Source: Pseudoxanthomonas composti (GTDB lineage Bacteria; Pseudomonadota; Gammaproteobacteria; Xanthomonadales; Xanthomonadaceae). Taken from it: a DNA stretch of 64,000 nt. The notes under the pieces are model-generated. The model did no database searches. It saw only the letters and a program-made list of their open reading frames with translations, and had not been told where the DNA came from. The DNA lies in contig NZ_SAWZ01000002.1 of the NCBI RefSeq assembly GCF_004122095.1, positions 62,001 through 126,000 of the forward strand, written 5' to 3'. The position numbers and the translations under genes are program-made. Positions 44,650 to 55,146 of this stretch are shown piece after piece (the first letter of the stretch is position 1; the number at the start of each line of letters is the position of its first letter).

Positions 44650-45723
44650 TCACGTGGGCGGCCGCGCTGCAGCGCTGGCGCGAACGAAGGCCCCCTCGAA
44701 GAACGCCTCCAGGCCCTTGTCCACCAGCGGCTGCACATGTGTCTCGGAAATGAAGACCATGCGGCTGACACGGCGCGCCTGCGGCCAGGCCTCGAGCCAG
44801 ATGCCGGGCCCGCTCACCCCCTGCACCCCGTGCAGCACGAACGGCTGCTCGGCCCCTTGCACATCCAGGACGGCCTTGAAGCGCAACACGTCCTGGCCGA
44901 GCAGGGGCAGCATGGTCATGCACCAGCCGTTGACGGCGCTTGGCGGCAGCGGTGAGCTGGCCTCGAAGCTGGTCACGCGATAGCGGCCACCGTGCGCGCG
45001 GGCCTGCGGCGCGGTCAGGCCGGCGAGCATGCCGCCTGCGCCCATGAGCGTTCCCGCGCCCACGTGCGGCGCTTCGTCCAGTAACAGCAGTGGACGGCTC
45101 AGGCGCAGGTCCGGGTCGAAGATCTCGCGGCCGTCCACTCGGCCATGCGCGATGGCGCGGATCTTGGCGAAGGGGTTGCGCGAGGCCAGCGCGGTGGTCA
45201 GTCCGGCCTGCGCGTCGGTAGCCACCGCGTCGGTTTTGGTGATCAGGATCAGATCGGCCAGTGCGATCTGGGCGGCGGCTTCTTCGAAGCGTTGCAGATT
45301 GTCCCGGCCTTGCCCGGCATCGATGAGGGTCACGATCGCCTCGAGGTGGAAGCGGTCGGACAGCGCCGGATCCATGGTCAGGGCCTTGGCGATGGAGGTC
45401 GGGTCGGACACGCCCGAGGTCTCGATGACCACGCGCCGGAACGGCGCCTGGCCCGCCGCCGCGCGGGCCTGGAAGGCATCGAGGATGGCGTCGGTCAGCG
45501 CGCCATGAAGCGTGCAGCACACGCAGCCGTCGCTCAGCTCGACCACCAGCTCATCCTTGGCTTCGATCATCAGCAGGTGGTCCAGCCCGACCTGGCCGAA
45601 CTCGTTGATCACGATGAGCGTGTCGGTCAGCGCGCCGGTCTTTCCCAGATGATTGAGCAAGGTGGTTTTTCCGGCACCCAGAAAGCCGGTGAGCACGGTC
45701 ACGGGCAGGGTGTCCGCACTCAT
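44650..45723 (-). CDS. COG0523 GTPase, putative metallochaperone
   Basis: A 357-residue G3E GTPase of the CobW/ZigA/YeiR group. Walker [10 protein letters not shown] is at residues 12-20. The metal-binding C-x-C-C motif is in [12 protein letters not shown] near 68, and the guanine-specificity motif is TKTD. A C-terminal CobW domain follows (about 250-350). ATG 45723 overlaps the folE2 stop (ATGA). In a Zur-type operon it is expected to deliver scarce zinc to a client. Confidence 0.88.
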   Translation of the reverse strand: MSADTLPVTVLTGFLGAGKTTLLNHLGKTGALTDTLIVINEFGQVGLDHLLMIEAKDELVVELSDGCVCCTLHGALTDAILDAFQARAAAGQAPFRRVVIETSGVSDPTSIAKALTMDPALSDRFHLEAIVTLIDAGQGRDNLQRFEEAAAQIALADLILITKTDAVATDAQAGLTTALASRNPFAKIRAIAHGRVDGREIFDPDLRLSRPLLLLDEAPHVGAGTLMGAGGMLAGLTAPQARAHGGRYRVTSFEASSPLPPSAVNGWCMTMLPLLGQDVLRFKAVLDVQGAEQPFVLHGVQGVSGPGIWLEAWPQARRVSRMVFISETHVQPLVDKGLEAFFEGAFVRASAAARPPT

Positions 45724-46642
45724 GCCGCACCCCACCGCACGGCGGCATGCGCATCGTGGGGATGCAGGCTTTCCAGATGGGTGACCTCGATGACGCCATC
45801 GGCGTAGCGGGCGGAGAGGGCGCTCAAAAGCCGCCTGGCGGCGTCTTCGACGAACATCAGGTTGTGTCCATTGCGTTGGGCGAAGGCTTGCTCGTCGGCG
45901 CGCTTGACCGGCCCCTGCGAGAAGGTGCCCAGGGCGTCATCGGCAGCGCCGATCAGGCCGCCGAGGTCCCAGCGAGCAGACGGGTCTACCCGCACCCGCA
46001 GCTGCGCCAGGCTGCGCTGGCTATGCGGGGTGGCGAAGCTGGCGTTGCGGCCGATCCAGTCGCTCGCGCGCTGCAGGTCGATGGTCCCCTGGCCGGCATG
46101 TTCGCGCTCGAACTGTTCCTGGATCAGCTGCCGTGCGAGCGAGGCCGAGCACGGGCAGGTCGAGGCGTAGGTGGCCTCCACCGTGAGCCAGATGGCCGCG
46201 CCCGCGGTCGACAGCTCGGCCTCCAGCTTCACCGCGTGGCTCATCCAGCCTTCCAGGTCGGGCGTGACCAGCGCGCCGGTCGGACAAACGATCTCGCCGT
46301 GCCAGACGAACCTGGCGGCGTCACTCCGGCTTTCGGCATGGCCTGCGATGGCTTGCTGCAGCAGGGCGATCAAGCCCGCAGGCGACTGCGGTGCCTTGGC
46401 CACGCGCATCAACAGCGTGTAGAGCCGGGACATGTGGATCCCCCTGATGCCCGCGCAGGGGAGGTTGATCAGCATGTCCACGCCCGAGGGCACGGCGCTG
46501 GGGCATAGCGGATCATCCAGCTGCAGCGGCAGGCGGATGTTGCGCATCCCGACCCAGTCCAGCGCCTGAGCCATGCCTGGGCTTGCGCTGCGCGAGAGAT
46601 CCGGCAGGGCGCGTGGGGGGGATGTCGAGGCCATCGGCGGCT

Positions 46643-46646
<4 letters not shown>
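45720..46646 (-). CDS. folE2: GTP cyclohydrolase FolE2 (type IB)
   Basis: A 308-residue type IB enzyme making dihydroneopterin triphosphate from GTP for folate. Unlike the zinc enzyme FolE it can use other metals. Family features include DWVGMRNIRLPLQL, ATYASTCPCSASLARQLI with the active-site Cys, and the C-terminal VTHLESLHPHDAHA. ATG 46646 overlaps the preceding GTPase stop (ATGA). Zur-controlled folE2 is an established zinc-sparing strategy. Confidence 0.9.
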
Positions 46647-47953
<1,307 letters not shown>

Positions 47954-47975
47954 TGCATGGCTTTGGGATGTTGTC

Positions 47976-47999
47976 GTTATAGTTATAACATATCATTTC
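47976..47999. promoter_or_regulatory. Zur-like box before the zinc-sparing operon
   Basis: The minus strand reads GAAATGATATGTTATAAC then TATAAC, close to the established Zur consensus (GAAATGTTATANTATAACATTTC) in both half-sites, 23 bp before the first start codon. The spacing is one base off the consensus. Confidence 0.65.
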
Positions 48000-48432
48000 T
48001 GGGTCGCGTCTCAGGCTCTTTGACGGCGAGCGATGGCATCGAGCCGAACTGGGCATCGACCCTGATGTGCCCGCAAAACACAGCCGCGCCTGGACGCGGC
48101 GTACACCGCAGCCCTGCGTGCCAACGGCCTTGCCATCGTGAGCGCAAGCGCGATGGAACGGCTATGGAGAAGGCAGACGCCATCAGTGCGCGATGAAGCG
48201 TTGGCAGATCCGCGGGAGGACGACGGGAGGACTGGGCTCGGAACCGAAGACTGCTGCCGCATAAGGCAGGCCAGTGATGCCCGCCTTTTTGTGGACCGGA
48301 CCTTCCGCGACCCACGCTGCATCGATGACCGAATCGAGGCAGCACGCGTCTTGAGATCTCCTCAAGGGTCGGGCCTGGCGAGGCGGCTTCTGCTTTGCTC
48401 GCCTTGCCCGCGCCTGTATCCTTGCGCATTCA
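48000..48432. other. Intergenic region without a recognised gene
   Basis: About 430 bp between the zinc operon promoter and tRNA-Arg. No frame has coding character, and I see no repeat or RNA gene. Confidence 0.5.
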
Positions 48433-48509
48433 GGCCCCGTAGCTCAGCTGGATAGAGCGTCCCCCTCCTAAGGGGAAGGTCGCCCGTTCGAATCGGGCCG
48501 GGGTCACCA
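48433..48509 (+). tRNA. tRNA-Arg (anticodon CCT)
   Basis: The acceptor GGCCCCG/CGGGGTC with one G-T pair, a D arm AGCTCAGCTGGATAGAGC, anticodon stem CCCC/GGGG with loop CTCCTAA, T loop TTCGAAT and encoded CCA. Confidence 0.95.
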
Positions 48510-48634
48510 GAGGTCGCAACCGAGGCGTTGGTGGACGTACCGCGCGGGCCCTTGCAGCCGATGCGCATCCAGTCCCTCAAGACGCAGCGCCAATGTGGTT
48601 GCAAGTGCTTGTTTCTTCGTTGCAAACGCAACAC

Positions 48635-48666
48635 TTGACAGCCTGCGCGGGCATCATGACCCTAGC
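48635..48666 (+). promoter_or_regulatory. Candidate promoter of the thr operon
   Basis: A consensus -35 hexamer TTGACA at 48635-48640, about 120 bp before the leader peptide. The -10 box at the right spacing is poor, so the call rests on the -35 and location. Confidence 0.4.
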
Positions 48667-48757
48667 GTTCATGCCTGTTGCCAACCGCCCTTCGCCGTAC
48701 TCCGCACCGCGTCCTGACGGATGTGGCATGGCGTGCCCGAATCCGGGCATCGGCATC

Positions 48758-48811
48758 ATGATCACGACCACCATCACCACTATGTCGGTGCGGTCGGTCG
48801 TGCTCGCTTAA
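48758..48811 (+). CDS. thrL: thr operon leader peptide
   Basis: A 17-codon frame MITTTITTMSVRSVVLA with five Thr and two Ile in its first eight residues, 90 bp before thrA. Runs of Thr/Ile codons before thrA are the classic attenuation arrangement. A small stem (CCCGCA 48829-48834 with TGCGGG 48846-48851) lies between leader and thrA, but I see no T tract, so the exact terminator is unclear. Confidence 0.8.
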   Translation: MITTTITTMSVRSVVLA

Positions 48812-48901
48812 GTCCAAGCAACCACGGCCCCGCACCGGATCAGGATGCGGGCAGCCCCCACATCCCACGCCGGCGCAGGGCCTTCCACCGAGGTCAGTGC
48901 C

Positions 48902-51415
48902 ATGTCGTCCGTCGCCGTCGTCCAATCCGTCGCTGAAGCGGCACTCCCCGAACCGTCCAAACGCAGGACGGTCGCGCACAAGTTCGGCGGCACCTCCGTG
49001 GCCGATGCCGAGCGCTATCGGCACGTGGCCAAGCTGCTGCTGGCGCGCGACGAGGACGTGCAGATCACCGTGGTCTCGGCGATGAAGGGCGTGACCGATG
49101 CGCTGATCGACCTGGCCACCCTGGCCGGTACCGAGCTGGACTGGCGCGATCGCTGGCACGAGCTGCGCGCGCGCCACCGCGGCGCTGCCGTGGCCCTGCT
49201 GGGCGAATCGGTGGGCCAGACCATCGAGTGGCTGGAAGGCCGCTTCGATCATCTGGCCGAGATCCTCTCGGCGCTGTCGGTGATCGGCGAGCTGCCGCGC
49301 GAGGTGCTGGACCGCGTTCAGGGCCTGGGCGAGGTCTATTCGGCGCGACTGCTGGGCGATTACCTGTCCAGCCTGGGCGAGGACTGCGCGGTGCTGGACG
49401 CGCGCGAGGTGCTGGTGGTGGACCGCACCGACCTGGGCGTGGACGTGGACTGGGAATTGAGCGCGGCGCGGCTGGCCGAGTGGCGCGCGGCCAACCCGAG
49501 CCGACGCGTGGTGGTGACCGGCTTCGTCGCGCGCGACCGCGCCGGCCACATCACCACCCTGGGCCGCAACGGCAGCGATTACTCCGGCGCCATCTTCGCC
49601 GCGCTGTTCGATGCCAGCGAATTGCACATCTGGACCGACGTGGACGGCGTGCTGTCGGCCGACCCGCGCGTGGTGCCCGAGGCGGTGCAGCTGGAATCGC
49701 TGAGTTACGACGAGGCCTGCGAGCTGGCGTATTTCGGCGCCAAGGTCGTGCACCCGCAGACCATGTCGCCCGCGATCGAGCGCAAGCTGCCGATCATCAT
49801 CCGCAACACCTTCCAGCCCGAGCACCCGGGCACGCGCATCACCAGCAACAGCGAAGCGGTCGGCCCGGTCAAGGGTCTGACGCTGTCGCCGGACCTGGCG
49901 GTGGTCAACCTGGAAGGCACCGGCCTGATCGGCGTACCGGGCACGGCCGAGCGCGTGTTCTCGGCCCTGCGCCAGGCGCGGGTGTCGGTGGTGATGATCT
50001 CGCAGGGCTCCTCGGAGCACTCGATCTGCTGCGTGGTCAAGGCCGCCGATGCGGTGCGCGCGCGCGCCACGCTGATGAGCGCCTTCGCCCACGAGCTGTC
50101 GGTGGGGCAGATCCAGCGCGTGCAGCTCACCGACGATGTCTGCGTGCTGGCGGCGGTGGGCGATGGCATGGCCGGCTCGCCGGGCGTGGCCGCGCGCCTG
50201 TTCGAATCGCTGGGCCGGGCGCAGGTCAACATTCTGGCCATTGCCCAGGGTTCGTCCGAGCGCAACATCTCCGTGGCCATTGCCGGCGCCGATGCGACCA
50301 AGGCGCTGCGCGCCGCGCACGCGGGCTTCTGGCTCTCGCCGCAGACCTTTTCGGTGGGCGTGATCGGCCCGGGCAATGTGGGCGCCGCGCTGCTGGACCA
50401 GCTGCAGGCCGCGCAGCCGCAGCTGCTGGGCAAGGCCAACCTGGACCTGCGCCTGCGCGCGATCGCCTCGCGCAGCCGCATGCTGCTGGAAGGGCGCGAC
50501 ATCAGCGGCAGCTGGCGCGAACGTTTCCAGTCCGCGCGCGAACCGCTGGACCTGGACCGCTTCACCGATCATCTGCTGTCCTCGCACCTGCCGCATGCGG
50601 TGATCGTGGACTGCAGCGCCAGTCCCGAGGTAGCCGAGCGCTACGCGCAGTGGCTGGCCGCCGGCATCCACGTGGTGACGCCGAACAAGCAGGCCGGCGC
50701 CGGCCCGCTGGCGCGCTACCAGGCCATCGCCGAGGCGGCGGCCGGCAGCGGGGCACGCTTCCGCTACGAGGCCACGGTCGGCGCGGGGCTGCCGGTCATC
50801 ACCACGCTGCGCGACCTGGTGGACACCGGCGACACGGTGACCAGCATCGAGGGCATCTTCTCCGGCACTCTGGCGTGGTTGTTCAACAAGTTCGACGGCA
50901 GCGTGCCGTTCTCGCAGCTGGTCGCCCAGGCCCGCGGCATGGGCTACACCGAGCCGGACCCGCGCGATGACCTGTCCGGCACCGATGTGGCGCGCAAGCT
51001 GGTGATCCTGGGCCGCGAGGCCGGGCTGGGGCTCTCGCTGGAGGACGTGCAGGTGGAAAGCCTGGTGCCCGAATCCTTGCGCCAGGCCAGCGTGGAGGAT
51101 TTCATGACGCGCCTGGACGAGGTGGACGCCGAGTTCGCCCAGCGCCTGGCCCAGGCGCGCCAGGCCGGCCACGTGCTGCGCTATGTCGCCCGCCTGGACG
51201 AGGGCGGCAAGGCCAGCGTGGGCCTGGTGGAATTGCCGGACACCCACGCCTTCGCCAATCTGCGCCTGACCGATAACATCGTGCAGTTCACCACCCGCCG
51301 CTACTGCAGCAATCCGCTCATCGTGCAGGGCCCGGGGGCCGGTCCGGAGGTGACCGCCGCCGGCGTGTTCGCCGACCTGCTGCGGGTGGCGGCCGGGCAG
51401 GGCGCCCGGCTGTAA
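48902..51415 (+). CDS. thrA: Bifunctional aspartokinase/homoserine dehydrogenase I
   Basis: An 837-residue fusion. The aspartokinase part begins [16 protein letters not shown] (about residues 23-38) and includes [10 protein letters not shown] and [11 protein letters not shown]. Two ACT-like regulatory segments follow ([40 protein letters not shown]). The dehydrogenase part starts near 480 with [17 protein letters not shown] and carries [10 protein letters not shown] and [15 protein letters not shown] 48902 is preferred over 48845. It opens thrABC and should be feedback-controlled by threonine. Confidence 0.95.
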   Translation: MSSVAVVQSVAEAALPEPSKRRTVAHKFGGTSVADAERYRHVAKLLLARDEDVQITVVSAMKGVTDALIDLATLAGTELDWRDRWHELRARHRGAAVALLGESVGQTIEWLEGRFDHLAEILSALSVIGELPREVLDRVQGLGEVYSARLLGDYLSSLGEDCAVLDAREVLVVDRTDLGVDVDWELSAARLAEWRAANPSRRVVVTGFVARDRAGHITTLGRNGSDYSGAIFAALFDASELHIWTDVDGVLSADPRVVPEAVQLESLSYDEACELAYFGAKVVHPQTMSPAIERKLPIIIRNTFQPEHPGTRITSNSEAVGPVKGLTLSPDLAVVNLEGTGLIGVPGTAERVFSALRQARVSVVMISQGSSEHSICCVVKAADAVRARATLMSAFAHELSVGQIQRVQLTDDVCVLAAVGDGMAGSPGVAARLFESLGRAQVNILAIAQGSSERNISVAIAGADATKALRAAHAGFWLSPQTFSVGVIGPGNVGAALLDQLQAAQPQLLGKANLDLRLRAIASRSRMLLEGRDISGSWRERFQSAREPLDLDRFTDHLLSSHLPHAVIVDCSASPEVAERYAQWLAAGIHVVTPNKQAGAGPLARYQAIAEAAAGSGARFRYEATVGAGLPVITTLRDLVDTGDTVTSIEGIFSGTLAWLFNKFDGSVPFSQLVAQARGMGYTEPDPRDDLSGTDVARKLVILGREAGLGLSLEDVQVESLVPESLRQASVEDFMTRLDEVDAEFAQRLAQARQAGHVLRYVARLDEGGKASVGLVELPDTHAFANLRLTDNIVQFTTRRYCSNPLIVQGPGAGPEVTAAGVFADLLRVAAGQGARL

Positions 51416-51524
51416 CCGACCTGGGTCAATGAACACAGCGCCGTGGCGGGCCGATGATGGCCGCCACGCATCGACACCGCCCCGCATCGCGCATCCCGCG
51501 CGTGAGGGGCACCAAGGAATCGCA

Positions 51525-52490
51525 ATGCCCAGCAGTGCCAGCATCGGCAGTTCGACTGCCCGCAGTTCCCCCCCCCGCGTCGCGACCGCGTTCTCGCCGG
51601 CCTCGGTCGGCAATGTCGGGGTCGGCTTCGACATCCTCGGCCACGTCATCGAGGGCGTGGGCGATACCGTCACCGTCCGTCGCATCGAAACGCCTGAGGT
51701 GCGCATCGCCGCGATCACCGGCACCACGGTGGAGCTGCCGCTGGATGCGCCCTCCAACACCGCCGGCGCGGCGCTGATCGCCATGCGCCAGGCGCTGGCG
51801 CTGCCGTTCGGCTTGGAGGTGGAGATCGACAAGGGCATCGCGCTGGGCTCGGGCATGGGCGGGTCGGCCGCGTCCTGCGTGGCCGCCCTGGTGGCGGCCA
51901 ACGCGCTGCTGGACGCGCCACTGCCCCCGCAGGCGCTGTATCCCTTCGCGCTGGTGGGCGAGGCGGTGGCCAGCGGCGGACAGCATGGCGATAACCTTGG
52001 CCCGATGCTGCTGGGCGGGCTGGTGCTGGCCACGGCCGAACACCTGGTGCCGGTGTCGGTGCCGGCGCACTGGCACAGCCTGCTGGTGCATCCGGATGCG
52101 GTGCTGGAAACCCGCCGTGCCCGCGCGGCGCTGCAGGGGGCCTACGCGCTGGAGGACTTCGTCCACCAGAGCGCCAACCTGGCGCTGGTGCTGGCCGGCT
52201 GCCAGACCGGCGATGCGGCCCTGGTCCGCGCAGGCTTGAAGGACGTGCTGGTCGAGCCGCGCCGCGCCCCGCTGATCGTGGGCTTTGCCCAAGCCAAGGC
52301 AGCGATGCTGGATGGTGGCGCCATGGGCGCGAGCATCTCCGGTGCCGGCCCCAGCATCTTCGGCTGGTTCGAGGAGCGCGCCGCTGCCGATGCCGCCGCG
52401 CCCAAGGTACAGGCCGCCTTCGCCGCGCAAGGCTTCACCAGCCAGGCCTGGGTGTCCACGCTGGCCGCGCCCGGCGCGCGCCTGCTGTGA
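51525..52490 (+). CDS. thrB: Homoserine kinase
   Basis: A 321-residue GHMP kinase that phosphorylates homoserine. The family sequences are [22 protein letters not shown], the ATP loop [18 protein letters not shown] and [19 protein letters not shown] precedes ATG 51525. Second gene of thrABC. Confidence 0.95.
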   Translation: MPSSASIGSSTARSSPPRVATAFSPASVGNVGVGFDILGHVIEGVGDTVTVRRIETPEVRIAAITGTTVELPLDAPSNTAGAALIAMRQALALPFGLEVEIDKGIALGSGMGGSAASCVAALVAANALLDAPLPPQALYPFALVGEAVASGGQHGDNLGPMLLGGLVLATAEHLVPVSVPAHWHSLLVHPDAVLETRRARAALQGAYALEDFVHQSANLALVLAGCQTGDAALVRAGLKDVLVEPRRAPLIVGFAQAKAAMLDGGAMGASISGAGPSIFGWFEERAAADAAAPKVQAAFAAQGFTSQAWVSTLAAPGARLL

Positions 52491-52534
52491 CGCCTGCGCA
52501 CTTCCCGTTTCCGATCTTCCCCCAAGAGACTCCC

Positions 52535-53827
52535 ATGCATTTCATTTCCACCCGTGACGGTGCCCCGGCCGTCAGCCTGAGCCAGGCCATCGCCGCCGGC
52601 CTGGCGCCCGATGGCGGCCTGTACGTGCCGCAAGCGCTGCCGCAGGCGCGCCAGCTGAAGGTCGGTGCCGATCTGGCGCAGACCAGCGCCGAGCTGCTGC
52701 AGCCGTTCTTTGAAGGCGATGGACTGGAATCGGAGCTGCCGGGCATTTGCGCGCAGGCCTTCGACTTTCCCGCGCCGCTGGCGCCGCTGGCCACGCCGGG
52801 CGATCACGTGCTGGAGCTGTTCCACGGGCCGACCGCGGCCTTCAAGGACTTCGGCGCGCGCTTTCTCGCCCAGTGCATGACCCGCCTGCGTCGCGGTGCG
52901 TCCACGCCGTTGACCATCGTGGTGGCGACCTCCGGCGATACCGGCGCGGCGGTGGCCGCCGCGTTCCACCAGCAGCCGGGCCTGCGCGTGGTGGTGCTGT
53001 ATCCGGATGGCCGGGTCTCCCCGCGCCAGGCGCACCAGCTGGGGTGTTTTGGCGACAACGTCACCGCGCTGCGCGTCCAGGGCACCTTCGACGACTGCCA
53101 GGCGCTGGTGAAGCAGGCCCTGGGCGATGGCGTGCTGCAGGCGCAGGCGCCGTTGAGTTCGGCCAACAGCATCAGCCTGGGGCGCCTGCTGCCGCAGATG
53201 GGCTATTACGCGCACGCGGCGCTGTCGCATCACGCGGCCACGGGCAACCCACTGAACTTCGTGATTCCCACCGGCAACCTGGGCAATGCGATGGCGGCGA
53301 TCCTGGCCCGCGAGCTGGGCGTGCCGCTGGGGCGCATCGTGCTGGCCACCAATGCCAACCGGGTGCTGCCCGATTACTTCGACGGCCAGGACTACACGCC
53401 GCAGGGCAGCGTGCCGACCGTGGCCAACGCCATGGACGTGGGCGCGCCGAGCAACTTCGAGCGCCTGCGCTGGCTGTACAAGGGCGACGACGCCGCGCTG
53501 CGCCAGGCCTTCAGCTCGGCCAGCGTCGGTGATGCGGACATCAAGCTGGTGATCGCGCGCCGGTTCCGGCATTTCGGCGAGGTGTTCTGCCCGCACACCG
53601 CCGTGGCGGTGAAGGTGCTGGAGGACCTGCGCAACGACGGCGTGCGCGGCGACTGGGCGGTGGCGGCCACCGCGCATCCGGCCAAGTTCGAAAGCATTGT
53701 CGAGCCCTTGGTGGGCGACAGCCTGCCGGTGCCACCGGCGCTGCAGGCGCTGCTCGAGCGCCCGGCTGCGGCCGAACCGCTGCCAGCCAGCTACGAGGCG
53801 CTGCGCGCGCACATTCTCGCCGCTTGA
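52535..53827 (+). CDS. thrC: Threonine synthase
   Basis: A 430-residue PLP enzyme that converts phosphohomoserine to threonine. The PLP lysine is in FHGPTAAFKDFGARFL (about residue 107), with VVATSGDTGAAVAAAF, SANSISLGRLLPQ and PTGNLGNAMAAILA. The start at 52535 (MHFISTRDG) matches the family. Confidence 0.95.
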   Translation: MHFISTRDGAPAVSLSQAIAAGLAPDGGLYVPQALPQARQLKVGADLAQTSAELLQPFFEGDGLESELPGICAQAFDFPAPLAPLATPGDHVLELFHGPTAAFKDFGARFLAQCMTRLRRGASTPLTIVVATSGDTGAAVAAAFHQQPGLRVVVLYPDGRVSPRQAHQLGCFGDNVTALRVQGTFDDCQALVKQALGDGVLQAQAPLSSANSISLGRLLPQMGYYAHAALSHHAATGNPLNFVIPTGNLGNAMAAILARELGVPLGRIVLATNANRVLPDYFDGQDYTPQGSVPTVANAMDVGAPSNFERLRWLYKGDDAALRQAFSSASVGDADIKLVIARRFRHFGEVFCPHTAVAVKVLEDLRNDGVRGDWAVAATAHPAKFESIVEPLVGDSLPVPPALQALLERPAAAEPLPASYEALRAHILAA

Positions 53828-53840
53828 GCGTGGCCAGCAC

Positions 53841-53873
53841 TGCCGCCCATGCTGCGATGCAGCGTGGGCGGCA
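53841..53873 (+). terminator. Strong hairpin after thrC
   Basis: 15-bp arms (53841-53855 and 53859-53873, one G-T pair) with a 3-nt loop begin 13 bp after the thrC stop. No T tract follows, so termination efficiency is uncertain. Confidence 0.6.
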
Positions 53874-53912
53874 TGGCATCATCGGCGCGTCGTTCCGAGA
53901 AGACCCGTTGAC

Positions 53913-54968
53913 GTGAGCGTGCCGATCCGTGGGAAGGCCACATCGCTGGATATCGCGCACCTGGCCGGCGTCTCGCAGCCGACCGTGTCGCGCGCGCTGC
54001 GCGGCAGCCCGATGGTCAGCGAGGAGACCCGCCGGCGCGTGCTGGCCATCGCCGAGCAGCTGAACTACAAGGTCGACAAGAACGCCTCCAACCTGCGCAC
54101 GCAGCACACCGGCACGCTGGCGCTGCTGTTCTTCGAGGACCCCACGCCGGACGAGTCGGCGATCAATCCCTTCTTCCTGTCGATGCTGGGCTCGATCACG
54201 CGCGCCTGCGCGCAGCGCGGCTTCGACCTGCTGATCTCCTTCCAGCAGCTGTCCAACGACTGGCAGGCCGACTACGAGGACAGCAAGAAGGCCGATGGGC
54301 TGATCCTGCTGGGCTACGGCGACTACCTGGAAGCGCGCTCGCGGCTGGAGCGGCTGGTGCAGCAGGGCACGCATTTCGTGCGCTGGGGCGCGGCGCAGCC
54401 GGGACAGCCCGGCGTGTCCATCGGCTGCGACAACTTCCAGGGCGGCCACGACATCACTGCGCACCTGCTGGCGCAGGGATGCAGGCGCATCGCCTTCCTG
54501 GGCCATGCCTCCAACCATTATCCGGAGTTCGAAGAGCGCTACCGCGGCTATGCGCAGGCGCTGGAAGCAGCCGGACTGGCGCCCGATGCGCAATTGCAGA
54601 TCGACGCGGTGACCAGCGAGCAATCCGGCCAGGAAGCTGCCGACGCGCTGCTGGCGCGCGGCGTGGCCTTCGATGCGATCTTCGGCGCCAGCGATTTGAT
54701 CGCCATCGGTGCGATGAAGGCGCTGCACGAGCGCGGCGTGCGCGTGCCCGAGGACTGCCTGGTGGTCGGCTTCGACGATATCCCGCTGGCCAGCTTCGTC
54801 AATCCTGGCCTGTCCACGGTGCAGCAGGACACCAAGCAGGCCGGTGCCTTGCTGGTGGAGCGCCTGCTGCAGCTGATCGCGGGCGAGGCGGTCGATAACC
54901 TGACCATTCCGGTGAAGTTGGCGCTGCGCGGGTCGTCGCGGCGGGTGACGGCCTCGCCCGAGGCCTGA
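53913..54968 (+). CDS. LacI-family regulator, probable maltodextrin repressor
   Basis: A 351-residue regulator. The HTH is SLDIAHLAGVSQPTVSRAL (residues 11-29) with hinge ASNLRTQHTGTLALLF; the sugar-binding domain runs from about 65 (GVSIGCDNFQGG, DAIFGASDLIAIGAM, GFDDIPLASFVNPGLSTV). The GTG at 53913 is the likeliest start. It sits beside two sugar gene clusters that share a 16-bp palindrome-like site, which makes it the best candidate repressor; that link is inference. Confidence 0.9.
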   Translation: MSVPIRGKATSLDIAHLAGVSQPTVSRALRGSPMVSEETRRRVLAIAEQLNYKVDKNASNLRTQHTGTLALLFFEDPTPDESAINPFFLSMLGSITRACAQRGFDLLISFQQLSNDWQADYEDSKKADGLILLGYGDYLEARSRLERLVQQGTHFVRWGAAQPGQPGVSIGCDNFQGGHDITAHLLAQGCRRIAFLGHASNHYPEFEERYRGYAQALEAAGLAPDAQLQIDAVTSEQSGQEAADALLARGVAFDAIFGASDLIAIGAMKALHERGVRVPEDCLVVGFDDIPLASFVNPGLSTVQQDTKQAGALLVERLLQLIAGEAVDNLTIPVKLALRGSSRRVTASPEA

Positions 54969-55041
54969 GGCGGCCCCGATGATTTGCTGGTAGTCGCTCG
55001 CCTCGGGCGGATCCCGATCCCCTGCTAAGACGGCGAGGGTC

Positions 55042-55115
55042 CTTGTGGGAGCGGCTCCAGCCGCGAAGAGGCTTTCCCGGTAAGGCCCCGTCGCGGCTGG
55101 AGCCGCTCCCACAAG
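55042..55115. repeat. REP-like palindrome
   Basis: Two perfect 25-bp inverted arms (55042-55066 and 55091-55115), beginning CTTGTGGGAGCGGCT, enclose 24 bp. The sequence class (GTGGGAGCGGCT-type) is common as extragenic REP elements in pseudomonads and xanthomonads. It lies between convergent genes and may also terminate transcription. Confidence 0.85.
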
Positions 55116-55146
55116 TTCATTCTTGGGCCATGCGTAACCGGTCGGG

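Noticed and set aside
48662-52033. Very long minus-strand open frame opposite thrA/thrB
   Set aside because: It is rich in His, Ala, Arg and Gln, has no family motifs and is fully explained as the GC-driven antisense of thrA and thrB.
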